Below are positions 24,683 to 32,054 of a stretch of 64,000 nt of DNA, piece by piece. A model generated the notes under the pieces. The model saw only the letters and a list, made by a program, of their open reading frames with translations, made no database searches and had not been told where the DNA came from. This DNA comes from JBGPEQ01 sp050180895 (GTDB taxonomy: Bacteria > Pseudomonadota > Alphaproteobacteria > Dongiales > Dongiaceae). The stretch is taken from contig JBFXDS010000001.1 of the NCBI GenBank assembly GCA_050180895.1, forward strand, positions 744,001 through 808,000, in the 5' to 3' direction. Each line of letters begins with the position of its first letter. The first letter of the stretch is position 1. Both the position numbers and the translations under genes were made by a program.

Positions 24683-25300
24683 ATGTCGAACAACGTCGGG
24701 CGGTATGAGCGGATTGCGCGATACTATGACCTCCTGGACTTTCCGTTCGAGCGCAACCGATATCGGCAACTGCGCCCGCTGATCTTCCAGGGCCTTCGCG
24801 GACGCCTGCTCGATGCCGGCATCGGCACGGGTCGAAACTGCGCCTTCTATCCGCCCGAGGCGGTTGTCTCCGGGATCGATACCAGCCCAGCCATGCTCGC
24901 TCGCGCGCGCCGACGATGCCCGACCATACCGGCCGGAAGGCTCTATCGGATGGATGTTACCCAGCTACAGTTCCCAGACGGATCGTTCGATGCGGCGGTT
25001 GCCACATTCCTGTTTTGCGTGTTGCCCGATCACCTGCAGGTGCCTGCTCTGCAGGAGCTCGGCCGCGTCGTAAGGCCGGGCGGCCTGATCCGACTTCTCG
25101 AATACGTGCGCCCCACCGGGAGGCTGCGCCGAATGGTGACGCGTCTCTGGCAACCTTGGGTCGCTTTGGCCTACGGAGCCGGCTTCGACCGGCAAACGGA
25201 GAGCTACGTTCCTGTGGCTGGCCTGCAGCTGGTGGAAAGTCGCTATGTCGTCGACGACTTGGTGAAGATGCTGACGATCCGCAGTCGGATCTGCAACTGA
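24683..25300 (+). CDS. Class I SAM-dependent methyltransferase
   Basis: A 205-residue protein. RLLDAGIGTGRNCAFYPPEA at about 41-60 is SAM motif I and VSGIDTSPAMLARARRRC is the acidic-loop region. VTQLQFPDGSFDAAVATFLF and ELGRVVRPGGLIRLLEYVRP are motifs of the UbiE/Methyltransf_11 group. The N-terminal RYERIARYYDLLDFPFERNR suits small-molecule or lipid substrates. The acceptor is unknown. It has its own ribosome site and ends before a strong palindrome shared with the convergent phoX gene. Confidence 0.85.
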   Translation: MSNNVGRYERIARYYDLLDFPFERNRYRQLRPLIFQGLRGRLLDAGIGTGRNCAFYPPEAVVSGIDTSPAMLARARRRCPTIPAGRLYRMDVTQLQFPDGSFDAAVATFLFCVLPDHLQVPALQELGRVVRPGGLIRLLEYVRPTGRLRRMVTRLWQPWVALAYGAGFDRQTESYVPVAGLQLVESRYVVDDLVKMLTIRSRICN

Positions 25301-25333
25301 CAATCGCGTAGCTGTCCGCTGTGGCACCCACCG

Positions 25334-25362
25334 ATACGGGCGGGTTTGAAACCCGCCCGTAT
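25334..25362. terminator. Bidirectional hairpin between convergent genes
   Basis: ATACGGGCGGGTTT and AAACCCGCCCGTAT are perfectly complementary 14-base arms around a single G. The hairpin lies between the methyltransferase stop and the phoX stop and could terminate both. It may also belong to a wider repeat family. Confidence 0.6.
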
Positions 25363-25377
25363 CCGGCATGCAGACCG

Positions 25378-27318
25378 TTATGCCCCGATCTCGCCGCCGC
25401 CGTCGCGCGTGATAACGACGATGGAGGGCCGCGGCGGGATTTTGGGGTCGAAGTCGGGCCAGCGGGTGCTGGCCTTCTCCAGGGTCTCCGAGGCTTCGGC
25501 CGGGTGCTGGACGGCCACGAACAGGGTCTGCCCGTCCGGCGTGAAGCAGGGACCGCAGACCTCGGCGTCCATGGGCGCGGCATAGAGCAGCCGCGGCACG
25601 GCACGGTTGGGGCCGTCGACCTCCACGGCATAGAGCCCGTCGGCGATGTTGAAATCGGGCGCGCCGTCGGTGGCGATCCAGAGGCGCCCCTGCGGGTCGA
25701 AGGCGATGTTGTCCGGGCAGGCGAACCAGCCGTTGGCCGACACGGCGCCGCCGTATTTGGCGCCGTGCGCCGCTGCGGGATCGCCGGCCAGGATGAAGGC
25801 GTCCCACGCGAACCGGTCGGCCGCGTGGTCGGCGTCCTTGCCCTCGCCGGGCGGCAGCAGCTCGATGATGTGGCCGGTCTCGTTCTTGGCGCGCGCGTTG
25901 GCGGCGTTGACCTGCTCCGCTTCCCGCTTCGCGTTCTTGGTCAGGACGAGGTAGACGCGCCCGTTCACCGGGTTCGGCTCGAAGTCCTCGGGCCGGTCCA
26001 TGGGGGTGGCGCCCAGCAGGTCGCCGGCCTTGCGCGCCTGCAGGACCACGTCGCCCTGATTCTCGAAGCCGTTGTCGGGCGTGAGCGGCCCCTGGCCGAA
26101 GACGAGCGGAAGCCAGTCGAGCGTGCCGTCGTCGTTGAAGCGGCCGACGGAGAGCGTGCCGTCGTCGAGCAAGTCCTTGTTGGCGGCCCGATCGTTCGGG
26201 TCGAAGGTTCCGCGGCTGACGAACCTGTAGACATACTCGAAGTAGTCGTCGTCGCCGAGATAGACGACGACGCGGCCGTCCTTGTTGACCACGGTGGTCG
26301 CCGCCTCATGGCCGAAGCGGCCGAGCGCCGTGCGCTTCACGGGGACGGAGTTGGGATCGTAGGGATCCAGCTCCACCACCCAGTCGTAGCGGTTGGGCTC
26401 GTTCGGCTCCTTGTCGATGTTGAAGCGGTCGTGGAAGCGGGCCCAGCCGTAGTAGTCCTCCAGCTCGCCATAGCCGGCCCGCTCGAACAACGGCGCCTGT
26501 GCGACCTTCGTGGCGTCGCCGCCGAACCAGTCGGCGGCGCCCTCCTCGCAAAACAGCACCGTGCCCCAGGGCGTCGTGCCGCCGGAGCAGTTGTCGACCG
26601 TGCCCACGACCTCGGTGCCCGTCGCATCGGCCGACGTCTTCAGAAGCGGATGGCCGGCCGCCGGGCCGGCGACCTTGATCTTGGTGGACATGGAGATGCG
26701 GCGGTTCAGCGGGCTGTCGACGACGGCCTGCCACTTGCCGTCGGTCTTCCTGATCTCGACGACGGAGTGGCCGTGGGCGGCCATGGTCGCCTCGATCTGG
26801 TCCTTGTCGAGCGTCTTGCCACCGTCGTCCTCCGTCAGGCCCGGCCACATGATATGCGGATTGACGTATTCATGATTGACGCAGAGCAGGCCGTGATCGC
26901 TGCTGTTCGAGCCGGCCGGCAGCGGCATGAAGGCGACGAAGTCGCAGTTGTAGCCGAACTGCATCTCCTGGGCGGCGGCCGTGATGCTCGCGGGATCGAG
27001 CCCCGGCGCGCCCTTCAGCAGCGGATCGCCCCAGCGGATCAGCACCTGCTTGGAATAGCCGGGCGCCACGTGGTCGGTGTCGTCATAGACGCGGGCGAGT
27101 TCCTTGAAGGCGAGGCCGGCCGGCGCCGCCTGCGCCGCGCCGCCGCCGAACAGCCGCCCGCCGAACATGCCGGCGCCGGCGGTCGCCGCCATGCCGAGCA
27201 AGGCGCTGCGGCGGGACAGCCGGGCGGCGATGATGTCCTGGATATACGGCGCGGAAACGGGTCGCGTGCGGTCGGCCGAGGATGCGGTGGTCTGCTCATG
27301 AGCCGCATGGTCGCTCAT
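25378..27318 (-). CDS. PhoX family alkaline phosphatase, Tat-exported
   Basis: A 646-residue protein. A long n-region with the twin-arginine motif SRRSALLGMAATAGAGMFGG (Arg 36-37) and an AxA-like end (GGAAQA) points to Tat export. The mature part has PhoX features: FVAFMPLPAGSNSSDHGLLC, VNHEYVNPHIMWPG, CSGGTTPWGTVLFCEEG, RFGHEAATTVV and WFACPDNIAFDPQGRLWIAT. PhoX enzymes use Ca and Fe to hydrolyse phosphate monoesters under phosphate stress. GGAGAG precedes ATG 27318; the frame is open further upstream but lacks a better site. I saw no clear Pho box in the short upstream stretch. Confidence 0.9.
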   Translation of the reverse strand: MSDHAAHEQTTASSADRTRPVSAPYIQDIIAARLSRRSALLGMAATAGAGMFGGRLFGGGAAQAAPAGLAFKELARVYDDTDHVAPGYSKQVLIRWGDPLLKGAPGLDPASITAAAQEMQFGYNCDFVAFMPLPAGSNSSDHGLLCVNHEYVNPHIMWPGLTEDDGGKTLDKDQIEATMAAHGHSVVEIRKTDGKWQAVVDSPLNRRISMSTKIKVAGPAAGHPLLKTSADATGTEVVGTVDNCSGGTTPWGTVLFCEEGAADWFGGDATKVAQAPLFERAGYGELEDYYGWARFHDRFNIDKEPNEPNRYDWVVELDPYDPNSVPVKRTALGRFGHEAATTVVNKDGRVVVYLGDDDYFEYVYRFVSRGTFDPNDRAANKDLLDDGTLSVGRFNDDGTLDWLPLVFGQGPLTPDNGFENQGDVVLQARKAGDLLGATPMDRPEDFEPNPVNGRVYLVLTKNAKREAEQVNAANARAKNETGHIIELLPPGEGKDADHAADRFAWDAFILAGDPAAAHGAKYGGAVSANGWFACPDNIAFDPQGRLWIATDGAPDFNIADGLYAVEVDGPNRAVPRLLYAAPMDAEVCGPCFTPDGQTLFVAVQHPAEASETLEKASTRWPDFDPKIPPRPSIVVITRDGGGEIGA

Positions 27319-27543
27319 CGATTTTCTCTCCCCATCTTTGCGGATTGCGATTGATCTGTGCGGCGATGGCGCTGACGCCGTCGCCATGCAGGAACACTAG
27401 AGTCGGGTGATTGCCCCACAGGGACGGACGGGTGAAGGTTTGGTGACGAGCACCGGACGGCTGGCTTGATCTGATGTCTTCGACTCCGGCGGGGGATGCT
27501 GCCTACGACCGACGTTGCACACCAGAGTAGCGCATGGATACGA

Positions 27544-27571
27544 TTGACATGTAGCGATCGCTACATATAAT
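27544..27571 (+). promoter_or_regulatory. Promoter with a perfect 16-bp palindromic spacer before the chrB-like gene
   Basis: TTGACA (27544-27549) and TATAAT (27566-27571) are both consensus. The 16-base spacer between them is the perfect palindrome TGTAGCGATCGCTACA. A repressor bound there would block polymerase directly. The next gene's ATG is only nine bases beyond the -10, so the mRNA should be leaderless or nearly so. Confidence 0.8.
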
Positions 27572-27579
27572 ATGTGCTT

Positions 27580-28122
27580 ATGACCGATGTCGCATGGCTG
27601 CTGCTCACCTACAAGGTGCCTCCCGAACCGGCAGCGAAACGCATGTCGGTGTGGCGCCGCCTGAAGGGCATGGGAGCCGTCTACCTGCAAAACGGCGTCT
27701 GCCTGCTGCCGAAGACCGACGATCACGTCCGGCAGCTGAAGATGATCGAGAACGAGATTGCCCAGGCCAAGGGACACGCGGTGCTCCTGGAAACCATGGC
27801 ACTCGACCGGGCGCAGGAGGAAAAGGTCATCGCCCGGTTCAAGGCCGACCGGGACGACGCCTACGAAGAGTTCATCGACAAGTGCGACGACTTCGAACGC
27901 GAGGTCGCCAAGGAGGTTGAGACAAGGCACTTCACCTACGCCGAACTGGAAGAGAACGACGTGGACCTCAAGAAGCTCCAGGGCTGGCTCGCCAAGATTC
28001 GCAAGCTCGACTTCTACGGCGGCGCGCGGGCGGCGGAAGCGGAGGAACGCCTGAAGGGCTGTGAAGCCGTGCTCGACGACTATGCCAAGCGCGTCTTCGA
28101 CGCACATGACGAGAATGGATAG
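27580..28122 (+). CDS. ChrB N-terminal-domain-like protein
   Basis: A 180-residue protein. WLLLTYKVPPEPAAKRMSVW and RRLKGMGAVYLQNGVCLLPK are the hallmark of the ChrB N-terminal domain found in chromate-resistance regulators; the segment resembles a PaaX/ferredoxin-like fold. The rest is highly charged and helical. The C-terminal chromate-resistance domain of full ChrB is absent and no chrA transporter is adjacent, so a role in chromate response is not established. ATG 27580 follows the -10 so closely that translation is probably leaderless. It overlaps the next small gene, and two membrane-protein genes follow. Confidence 0.8.
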   Translation: MTDVAWLLLTYKVPPEPAAKRMSVWRRLKGMGAVYLQNGVCLLPKTDDHVRQLKMIENEIAQAKGHAVLLETMALDRAQEEKVIARFKADRDDAYEEFIDKCDDFEREVAKEVETRHFTYAELEENDVDLKKLQGWLAKIRKLDFYGGARAAEAEERLKGCEAVLDDYAKRVFDAHDENG

Positions 28123-28318
28123 GGCCGTGTCCCGCACGGACTTGGCATCGCGGCCGGCGTTCTTTCCCCGCTTCCCTGTCGAGACGGACCGGCGCCGGCG
28201 CAGCCGTGTCCTCGCCTGGCCGGGCCGGCAACGGCAGCGGGCTCATCTGGCACAGCTTGAGGACCGGCTCCTCGACGACATCGGCGTGAGCCCGCGGGAT
28301 GCCAGACGATGGGATTGA
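28115..28318 (+). CDS. DUF1127-type small protein
   Basis: A 67-residue basic protein starting at ATG 28115, overlapping the chrB-like stop by eight bases. The C-terminal HLAQLEDRLLDDIGVSPRDA is the DUF1127 signature (L..L.D..L.DIG), and an Arg-rich stretch RRRRSRVLAWPGRQRQ precedes it. Members bind RNA or act in phosphate and stress responses in alphaproteobacteria; the role here is unknown. Its overlap with the gene before it implies cotranscription. Confidence 0.7.
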   Translation: MDRAVSRTDLASRPAFFPRFPVETDRRRRSRVLAWPGRQRQRAHLAQLEDRLLDDIGVSPRDARRWD

Positions 28319-28349
28319 CCATGAACTGCACCAGAGGAACCGGCTGACG

Positions 28350-29099
28350 ATGCTGGAATGGCCAACCGCAGCGCCAGCCATTGGCTCCGCGTTCATCGCC
28401 TCGCTCGTCGAGGTAGTCGAGGCGTTCACGATCATCCTCGTAGTCGCGACGCTGCGCGGCTGGCGTCCGGCGGCGCTCGGAACCGCGGGTGCGCTTGCCG
28501 CCCTCGGGACGATCGTGCTGGCACTGGGTCCTCTGCTCGATCGCGTGCCGCTGCACGTCCTGCAGCTTGTGATCGGGGTGCTGCTTCTGCTCTTCGGCGT
28601 CGGCTGGCTGCGCAAGGCCGCGCTCAGGGCGGCAGGCGTCATCGCGCTACATGACGAAGAGGCGATCTTTGCTACCGAGACGGCGCACCTGAACGAAGAG
28701 GCCCGACGCCGCGAAACCTCGCTCGACTGGATCGCCGGCATCACCGCCTTCAAGGCGGTGCTCCTCGAAGGTCTTGAGGTGGTCTTCATCGTGATCGCCG
28801 TCGGTGCAGGGCGAGGGCTGCTCTGGCCCGCCGGCTTCGGCGCCGTTGCCGCCTGCCTCCTCGTTCTCCTTGCCGGCGCTGTCGTGCACAGGCCGCTCGC
28901 CCAGGTTCCCGAAAACACGCTCAAGTTCGGTGTCGGCGTGATGCTCTCCGCCTTCGGCGTGTTCTGGACCGGTGAAGGCCTTGGCATCGCGTGGCCGGGT
29001 CAGGACCTGGCGCTCTTCGCGTTCGCCGCCCTGTTCCTCGGGAGCGGCCTTCTCGCTGCCTGGCTGGCACGCCGTCCAGCGGTGGAGGTCGCACGATGA
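28350..29099 (+). CDS. Polytopic membrane protein of COG4280 type
   Basis: A 249-residue protein with about seven membrane segments in two repeated halves. The first half has FIASLVEVVEAFTIILVVAT and LHVLQLVIGVLLLLFGVGWL; the second has AVLLEGLEVVFIVIAVGAGR and LKFGVGVMLSAFGVFWTGEG. The twin motifs VEVVEAFTIILV and LEGLEVVFIVIA place acidic residues in the membrane, as in cation-transporter-like families related to FTR1 or UPF0016. A metal ion is a plausible substrate, but this is inference. It follows the chrB-like and DUF1127 genes and overlaps the next gene by four bases. Confidence 0.75.
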   Translation: MLEWPTAAPAIGSAFIASLVEVVEAFTIILVVATLRGWRPAALGTAGALAALGTIVLALGPLLDRVPLHVLQLVIGVLLLLFGVGWLRKAALRAAGVIALHDEEAIFATETAHLNEEARRRETSLDWIAGITAFKAVLLEGLEVVFIVIAVGAGRGLLWPAGFGAVAACLLVLLAGAVVHRPLAQVPENTLKFGVGVMLSAFGVFWTGEGLGIAWPGQDLALFAFAALFLGSGLLAAWLARRPAVEVAR

Positions 29100-29329
29100 C
29101 GATCCTCAAGGACATCTTCGCTGAGATCTTCAGCATGTTCGCCGGCGACGTCCGTCTCACGATCGCTATCCTTGCAGTGGTGGCGCTCACGGCGTCGCTG
29201 ATCGATCTCTTCGGCGTCGATCCCCAGATCGGCGGTTGCATGCTTCTCTTCGGCTGTCTCACAGTTGTGGTAGGCGCGGTGGTCTTGGCCGCACGTCGAC
29301 AGAAGGCGGCGGCGACGCAACGGGCTTGA
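29096..29329 (+). CDS. Small two-segment membrane protein
   Basis: A 77-residue protein (MTILKDIFAEIFSMFAGDVR) with hydrophobic stretches LTIAILAVVALTASLIDLF and CMLLFGCLTVVVGAVVLAAR. It starts inside the stop of the COG4280-type gene (ATGA). I do not recognise a family. The coupling suggests an accessory subunit of the preceding transporter-like protein. Confidence 0.7.
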   Translation: MTILKDIFAEIFSMFAGDVRLTIAILAVVALTASLIDLFGVDPQIGGCMLLFGCLTVVVGAVVLAARRQKAAATQRA

Positions 29330-29462
29330 GGACATGCTCTTGCCCCGGTTGCAGCCCTGATGAATGGCAGTTCCCTGCAAAGCCGGGGCCGCGCACTATC
29401 TCGCTAGCGCTCGACCGAGCCTCCTCGGCAGCCGATTACCCCAGCTCGCGCTTGGCCACACA

Positions 29463-29491
29463 TTGACAAGTTCCTATTATGTTCCTATACT
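29463..29491 (+). promoter_or_regulatory. Strong SOS promoter with LexA box in the spacer
   Basis: TTGACA (29463-29468) and TATACT (29486-29491) are separated by exactly 17 bases. The spacer contains GTTCCTATTATGTTC (29470-29484), a GTTC-N7-GTTC LexA box. Thirty bases downstream ATG 29521 opens MFDIVYREGPYSSG, a frame that runs into repeat DNA. No intact target follows. Confidence 0.7.
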
Positions 29492-29599
29492 CCAAACTCG
29501 GCCTGCGACCCAGGCTGCCGATGTTTGACATCGTGTATAGGGAAGGACCGTATAGCAGCGGGCGGCCGGGTTCGCGCCGCGCCCCCTTTGCATGGGCTT

Positions 29600-30030
29600 G
29601 CTTGGAGGTCGATCGGGCAGGGGCGAGCGGTGCTCGCCCCTCGTGCCGACAACCTCGCTTGTCGGACCTGTCCTGGATGGCCGTCGCCGGCGAGCGCCGC
29701 TCGCCCCTACAGGCGGCCCGGTCCAGTCATTCTCCGCTGGGCATGGAGTCCATCGCTCCTTTTCAGGACCCGTTGTAGGGGCGGCCCCATGTGGCCGCCC
29801 GGCAACCCGTACCGTCACGCGGAAACAGGGCGCCCACGCGGGGGCGCCCCTACACCCCGCTTTCCGCTGGGCATGAAGTCCATCGTCGGGTGTTCGGCGG
29901 CAAGGACTGACGCGGAGCCGCGGAGAACGCGGAGGGCTGGCTCCGCGTCTCCGCGTCTCCGTGTGAGTCAATCCATCATCCTCCGCTTGGCATGGGGTCC
30001 CATTTTCGCTGTCGGTGAATCTCGTCTCGA
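29600..30030. repeat. Cluster of interspersed palindromic repeats
   Basis: This part of the 29330-30105 gap holds palindromes such as GGGCGAGCGGTGCTCGCCC (29621), a GGCGAGCGCCGCTCGCC unit (29693), GGCGGCCCCATGTGGCCGCC (29781) and CGCCCACGCGGGGGCGCCCC (about 29831). Three copies of CCGCTGGGCATGGAGTCCAT-like sequence (29733, 29863, 29983) are interleaved. A CGCGGAGA/TCTCCGCG repeat lies at 29915-29965. The same families recur at 32018 and 46567-46912. I see no coding signal. Confidence 0.75.
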
Positions 30031-30105
30031 TGGCCCGGCCATGCGTAACTTTGTTCGGCATTATAAAGTTGACGTACGTCAGTCAGTCAGGCCACAATTC
30101 CCAGC

Positions 30106-30909
30106 ATGCATAAAGGCTGGCTCCTCGCACCAGCGTTCGTCTTTGGCGGCATCGGGTTTTCCATTAGCGGACTGCCTCCGGCGGTGGAGGCGGTCGTGAG
30201 CAATTACGTCACGCCGCTTGTGGACCCGCTGGTTGGCCAATTTGTCGCGCATCCGAAGGCGCTGTTCTTTTTCATCGGGTTGTTTGTGGGCGTCATTCTG
30301 CTCCCGCTAGTGTTCCGCTGGCGCAGATTGTCCAGTGACTACGCTGCCTTCATCCAAAGGCGCGACGCATCGCATAAGGAAGCGAGGCGAAAGTTCTCTC
30401 GCCTATTGGATCTCGCCTACGCCAAGTGGCGCGGCAGCACCGACGCCTATCCAGAAACCATTGACACGTTAACAGACCAATCGAAACCGCCACACTCGCG
30501 CCGGTTTGTTTCTTCTGTGACTGATGACGTACGCATTGCGTTGCAAGAAGCGAATTGGGCGCTGTGGAATTTTTGCGATGACCTCTACAGGGAGATCATG
30601 CTGGCGCAGCGGCAGAGGGGATTCAAACCTACGCTGCTGGAGACCACACAGGAATATGAAGAGTTTTCTGACGCTCGCCGCACCCTATCCGAGTTCTGGA
30701 ATGTAGAAGCTATGCGGATATATCGCAGCGAGGGGCGCATTTTCCGAACGGTCTGGCTCCATCTTCTTGGACCGCACTTACGGCAAGAAAGGCTGTTTCG
30801 CCAATTGCCGTTTTTGGAAGTCGCGCTAGCGCGGAGGCTCGACCATAAGCAATTGGGGCATCCGCACCTTTTCAGACTGAGCTTGCGCGCCATGAGCATG
30901 AAGCGATGA
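30106..30909 (+). CDS. Hypothetical membrane-anchored protein, probable IS passenger
   Basis: A 267-residue protein I do not recognise. The N-terminus has two hydrophobic segments, WLLAPAFVFGGIGFSISGL and LFFFIGLFVGVILLPLVF, then a long soluble region rich in Trp, Arg and Glu (ALQEANWALWNFCDDLYREI, TLSEFWNVEAMRIYRSEGRI). Its G+C is lower than flanking core genes. It overlaps the next small gene by four bases and lies inside the inferred inverted repeats of an IS1595-family element, so it may be a passenger gene. No enzymatic motif is visible. Confidence 0.65.
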   Translation: MHKGWLLAPAFVFGGIGFSISGLPPAVEAVVSNYVTPLVDPLVGQFVAHPKALFFFIGLFVGVILLPLVFRWRRLSSDYAAFIQRRDASHKEARRKFSRLLDLAYAKWRGSTDAYPETIDTLTDQSKPPHSRRFVSSVTDDVRIALQEANWALWNFCDDLYREIMLAQRQRGFKPTLLETTQEYEEFSDARRTLSEFWNVEAMRIYRSEGRIFRTVWLHLLGPHLRQERLFRQLPFLEVALARRLDHKQLGHPHLFRLSLRAMSMKR

Positions 30910-31061
30910 AAAAGCCGATAACTTTGGAAGAAGCCCGCAAGCGCGGCCTCCTAAAGAGGTTTGCGAAAGAGCACCCATCGGAGGGCGATGCCGAACGGTT
31001 CAAGCGCCTGCTAGAGGCGATGGCGAAACCTAAAAGCTCATCAACAGACGATCAAACATGA
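30906..31061 (+). CDS. Small hypothetical protein, probable IS passenger
   Basis: A 51-residue charged protein (MKKPITLEEARKRGLLKRFA, KEHPSEGDAERFKRLLEAMA) starting within the stop of the preceding gene (ATGA). Its 3' end overlaps the transposase gene, which runs in the opposite direction, by 32 bases. The sequence looks helical with no known motif. Coupling to the membrane-protein gene supports translation. Confidence 0.6.
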   Translation: MKKPITLEEARKRGLLKRFAKEHPSEGDAERFKRLLEAMAKPKSSSTDDQT

Positions 31062-31887
31062 CACCCGGATACTTGCGCATGTTGTGGCGGAACTCGAACT
31101 CGCCAAGGTACTTCGCCATGTGCTTGCTCGACACATGCACATGCGTTCCGCGGATGCTGCGCTTCAACAGCGACCAGAAGTTTTCGAGCGAGTTCGTATG
31201 ATGGATGCCGCTTACCCACTGGTCGCGCGCATGATTGACCCGACCGTGCTGGTATCCAAGCTTGTAAAGCCTGTTGTAGCTCGGATGTTCGTCCGTGCTG
31301 ACGGTCGCGCCAGTTGTCACATGCTGCCAGACGTGCGGGATCAGCGTCGCCTTGTGATCGTTCGGGACGATGCGGGTGATAAGGTCGCCGCCGCGCCGAA
31401 GCATGCCGAGCACGACGGTCTTGTACTTCATCGCCGACTTGCCGTGCATGCCCTTGCGCTTGCCGCCGATCCACGTTTCGTCAATCTCAACATGCCCGTC
31501 AAGCGGGGCGTCACCGTCAACCTTCGCCATGTACTTGCGGATTTCGTGGCCCATGCGCCATGCGGTCGGGTAGCTCACGCCGAGCTGGCGCTCCAGTTCC
31601 TTCGCCGGCACGCCATGCCGCGTCGTCGTAAACAGGTACATGGCATAGAACCACTTGTGCAGCGGGATATGCGACTTGGCGAACGGCGTCCCGACCATCG
31701 GGTGAATGTGGTGGCCGCAGGACGGGCAAGAGTAGGCCGGCACCTTGGCCAGCCGGGCAAACCGGCCGGTCTTACTGCACTTCGGACAGGTCACGCTGTC
31801 GCCGTAGCGGACGGCCATCAAGTGTGCCAAACAGGCGTCGTCATCCGGGAACGCCGCCAGAAACTCTTGAACCGTCATGGTTTTCAT
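31030..31887 (-). CDS. IS1595 family transposase (ISXO2-like)
   Basis: A 285-residue transposase. The N-terminal zinc-ribbon is CPKCSKTGRF...YSCPSCGHH. The DDE-type catalytic core shows VEIDETWIGGKRKG near 135-148, TVSTDEHPSYNRL near 205 and IHHTNSLENFWSLLKRSIRG near 235-254. This set is diagnostic of IS1595/ISXO2 transposases. The start at 31887 (MKTMTVQEFLAAFPDDDACL) matches the family; a frame-open extension to 31938 is unlikely because it runs into the promoter TTGACA-N17-TACATT. It appears intact. Confidence 0.92.
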   Translation of the reverse strand: MKTMTVQEFLAAFPDDDACLAHLMAVRYGDSVTCPKCSKTGRFARLAKVPAYSCPSCGHHIHPMVGTPFAKSHIPLHKWFYAMYLFTTTRHGVPAKELERQLGVSYPTAWRMGHEIRKYMAKVDGDAPLDGHVEIDETWIGGKRKGMHGKSAMKYKTVVLGMLRRGGDLITRIVPNDHKATLIPHVWQHVTTGATVSTDEHPSYNRLYKLGYQHGRVNHARDQWVSGIHHTNSLENFWSLLKRSIRGTHVHVSSKHMAKYLGEFEFRHNMRKYPGVMFDRLLMSF

Positions 31888-32054
31888 CGCCCGAACTCCT
31901 CTCCCACAGAATGTAGGCATTCGGGTTACGTATGTCAAGTTTATAATCCCGACTTTGTTTTCATGTCGGAGGGACCCTGCGGACCGGCGCCCGGCCGGTC
32001 GTCATCCAGCGACCGCCTCCGCTGGGCATGGGGTTGATCGCTCGATTTCGTCGG

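Larger units (their letters stand above)
30037..31968. mobile_element. IS1595-family insertion element with putative passenger genes
   Basis: An IS1595-type transposase (31030-31887, minus) lies at one end. Near-terminal inverted sequences are found at 30056-30079 and 31928-31951, identical at 21 of 24 positions (both contain ATTATAAA, then TTGAC and TACGT). Weaker similarity extends outward to CATG motifs. Between them, on the plus strand, are a 267-residue protein and a 51-residue protein that would be passengers. I could not fix the exact ends or an 8-bp target duplication. The element sits within copies of the CCGCTGGGCATGG repeat (29983, 32018). Confidence 0.6.

Noticed and set aside
25321..27354. 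A 677-codon open frame on the plus strand opposite phoX
   Set aside because: The minus strand encodes a complete PhoX with a Tat signal; the opposite frame has only compositionally driven sequence.
27580..28122. Calling a chromate-resistance operon
   Set aside because: Only the ChrB N-terminal domain is present, the C-terminal part and chrA are missing, so a chromate role cannot be claimed.
29600..30030. Possible CRISPR array in the repeat cluster
   Set aside because: Repeat units are of different kinds, unevenly spaced and palindromic, with no constant spacer length and no cas genes in the window.
29479..30199. Several overlapping frames between the second SOS promoter and the IS passenger gene
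   Set aside because: They are translations of palindromic repeats; similar words in different frames reflect the repeats, not proteins.
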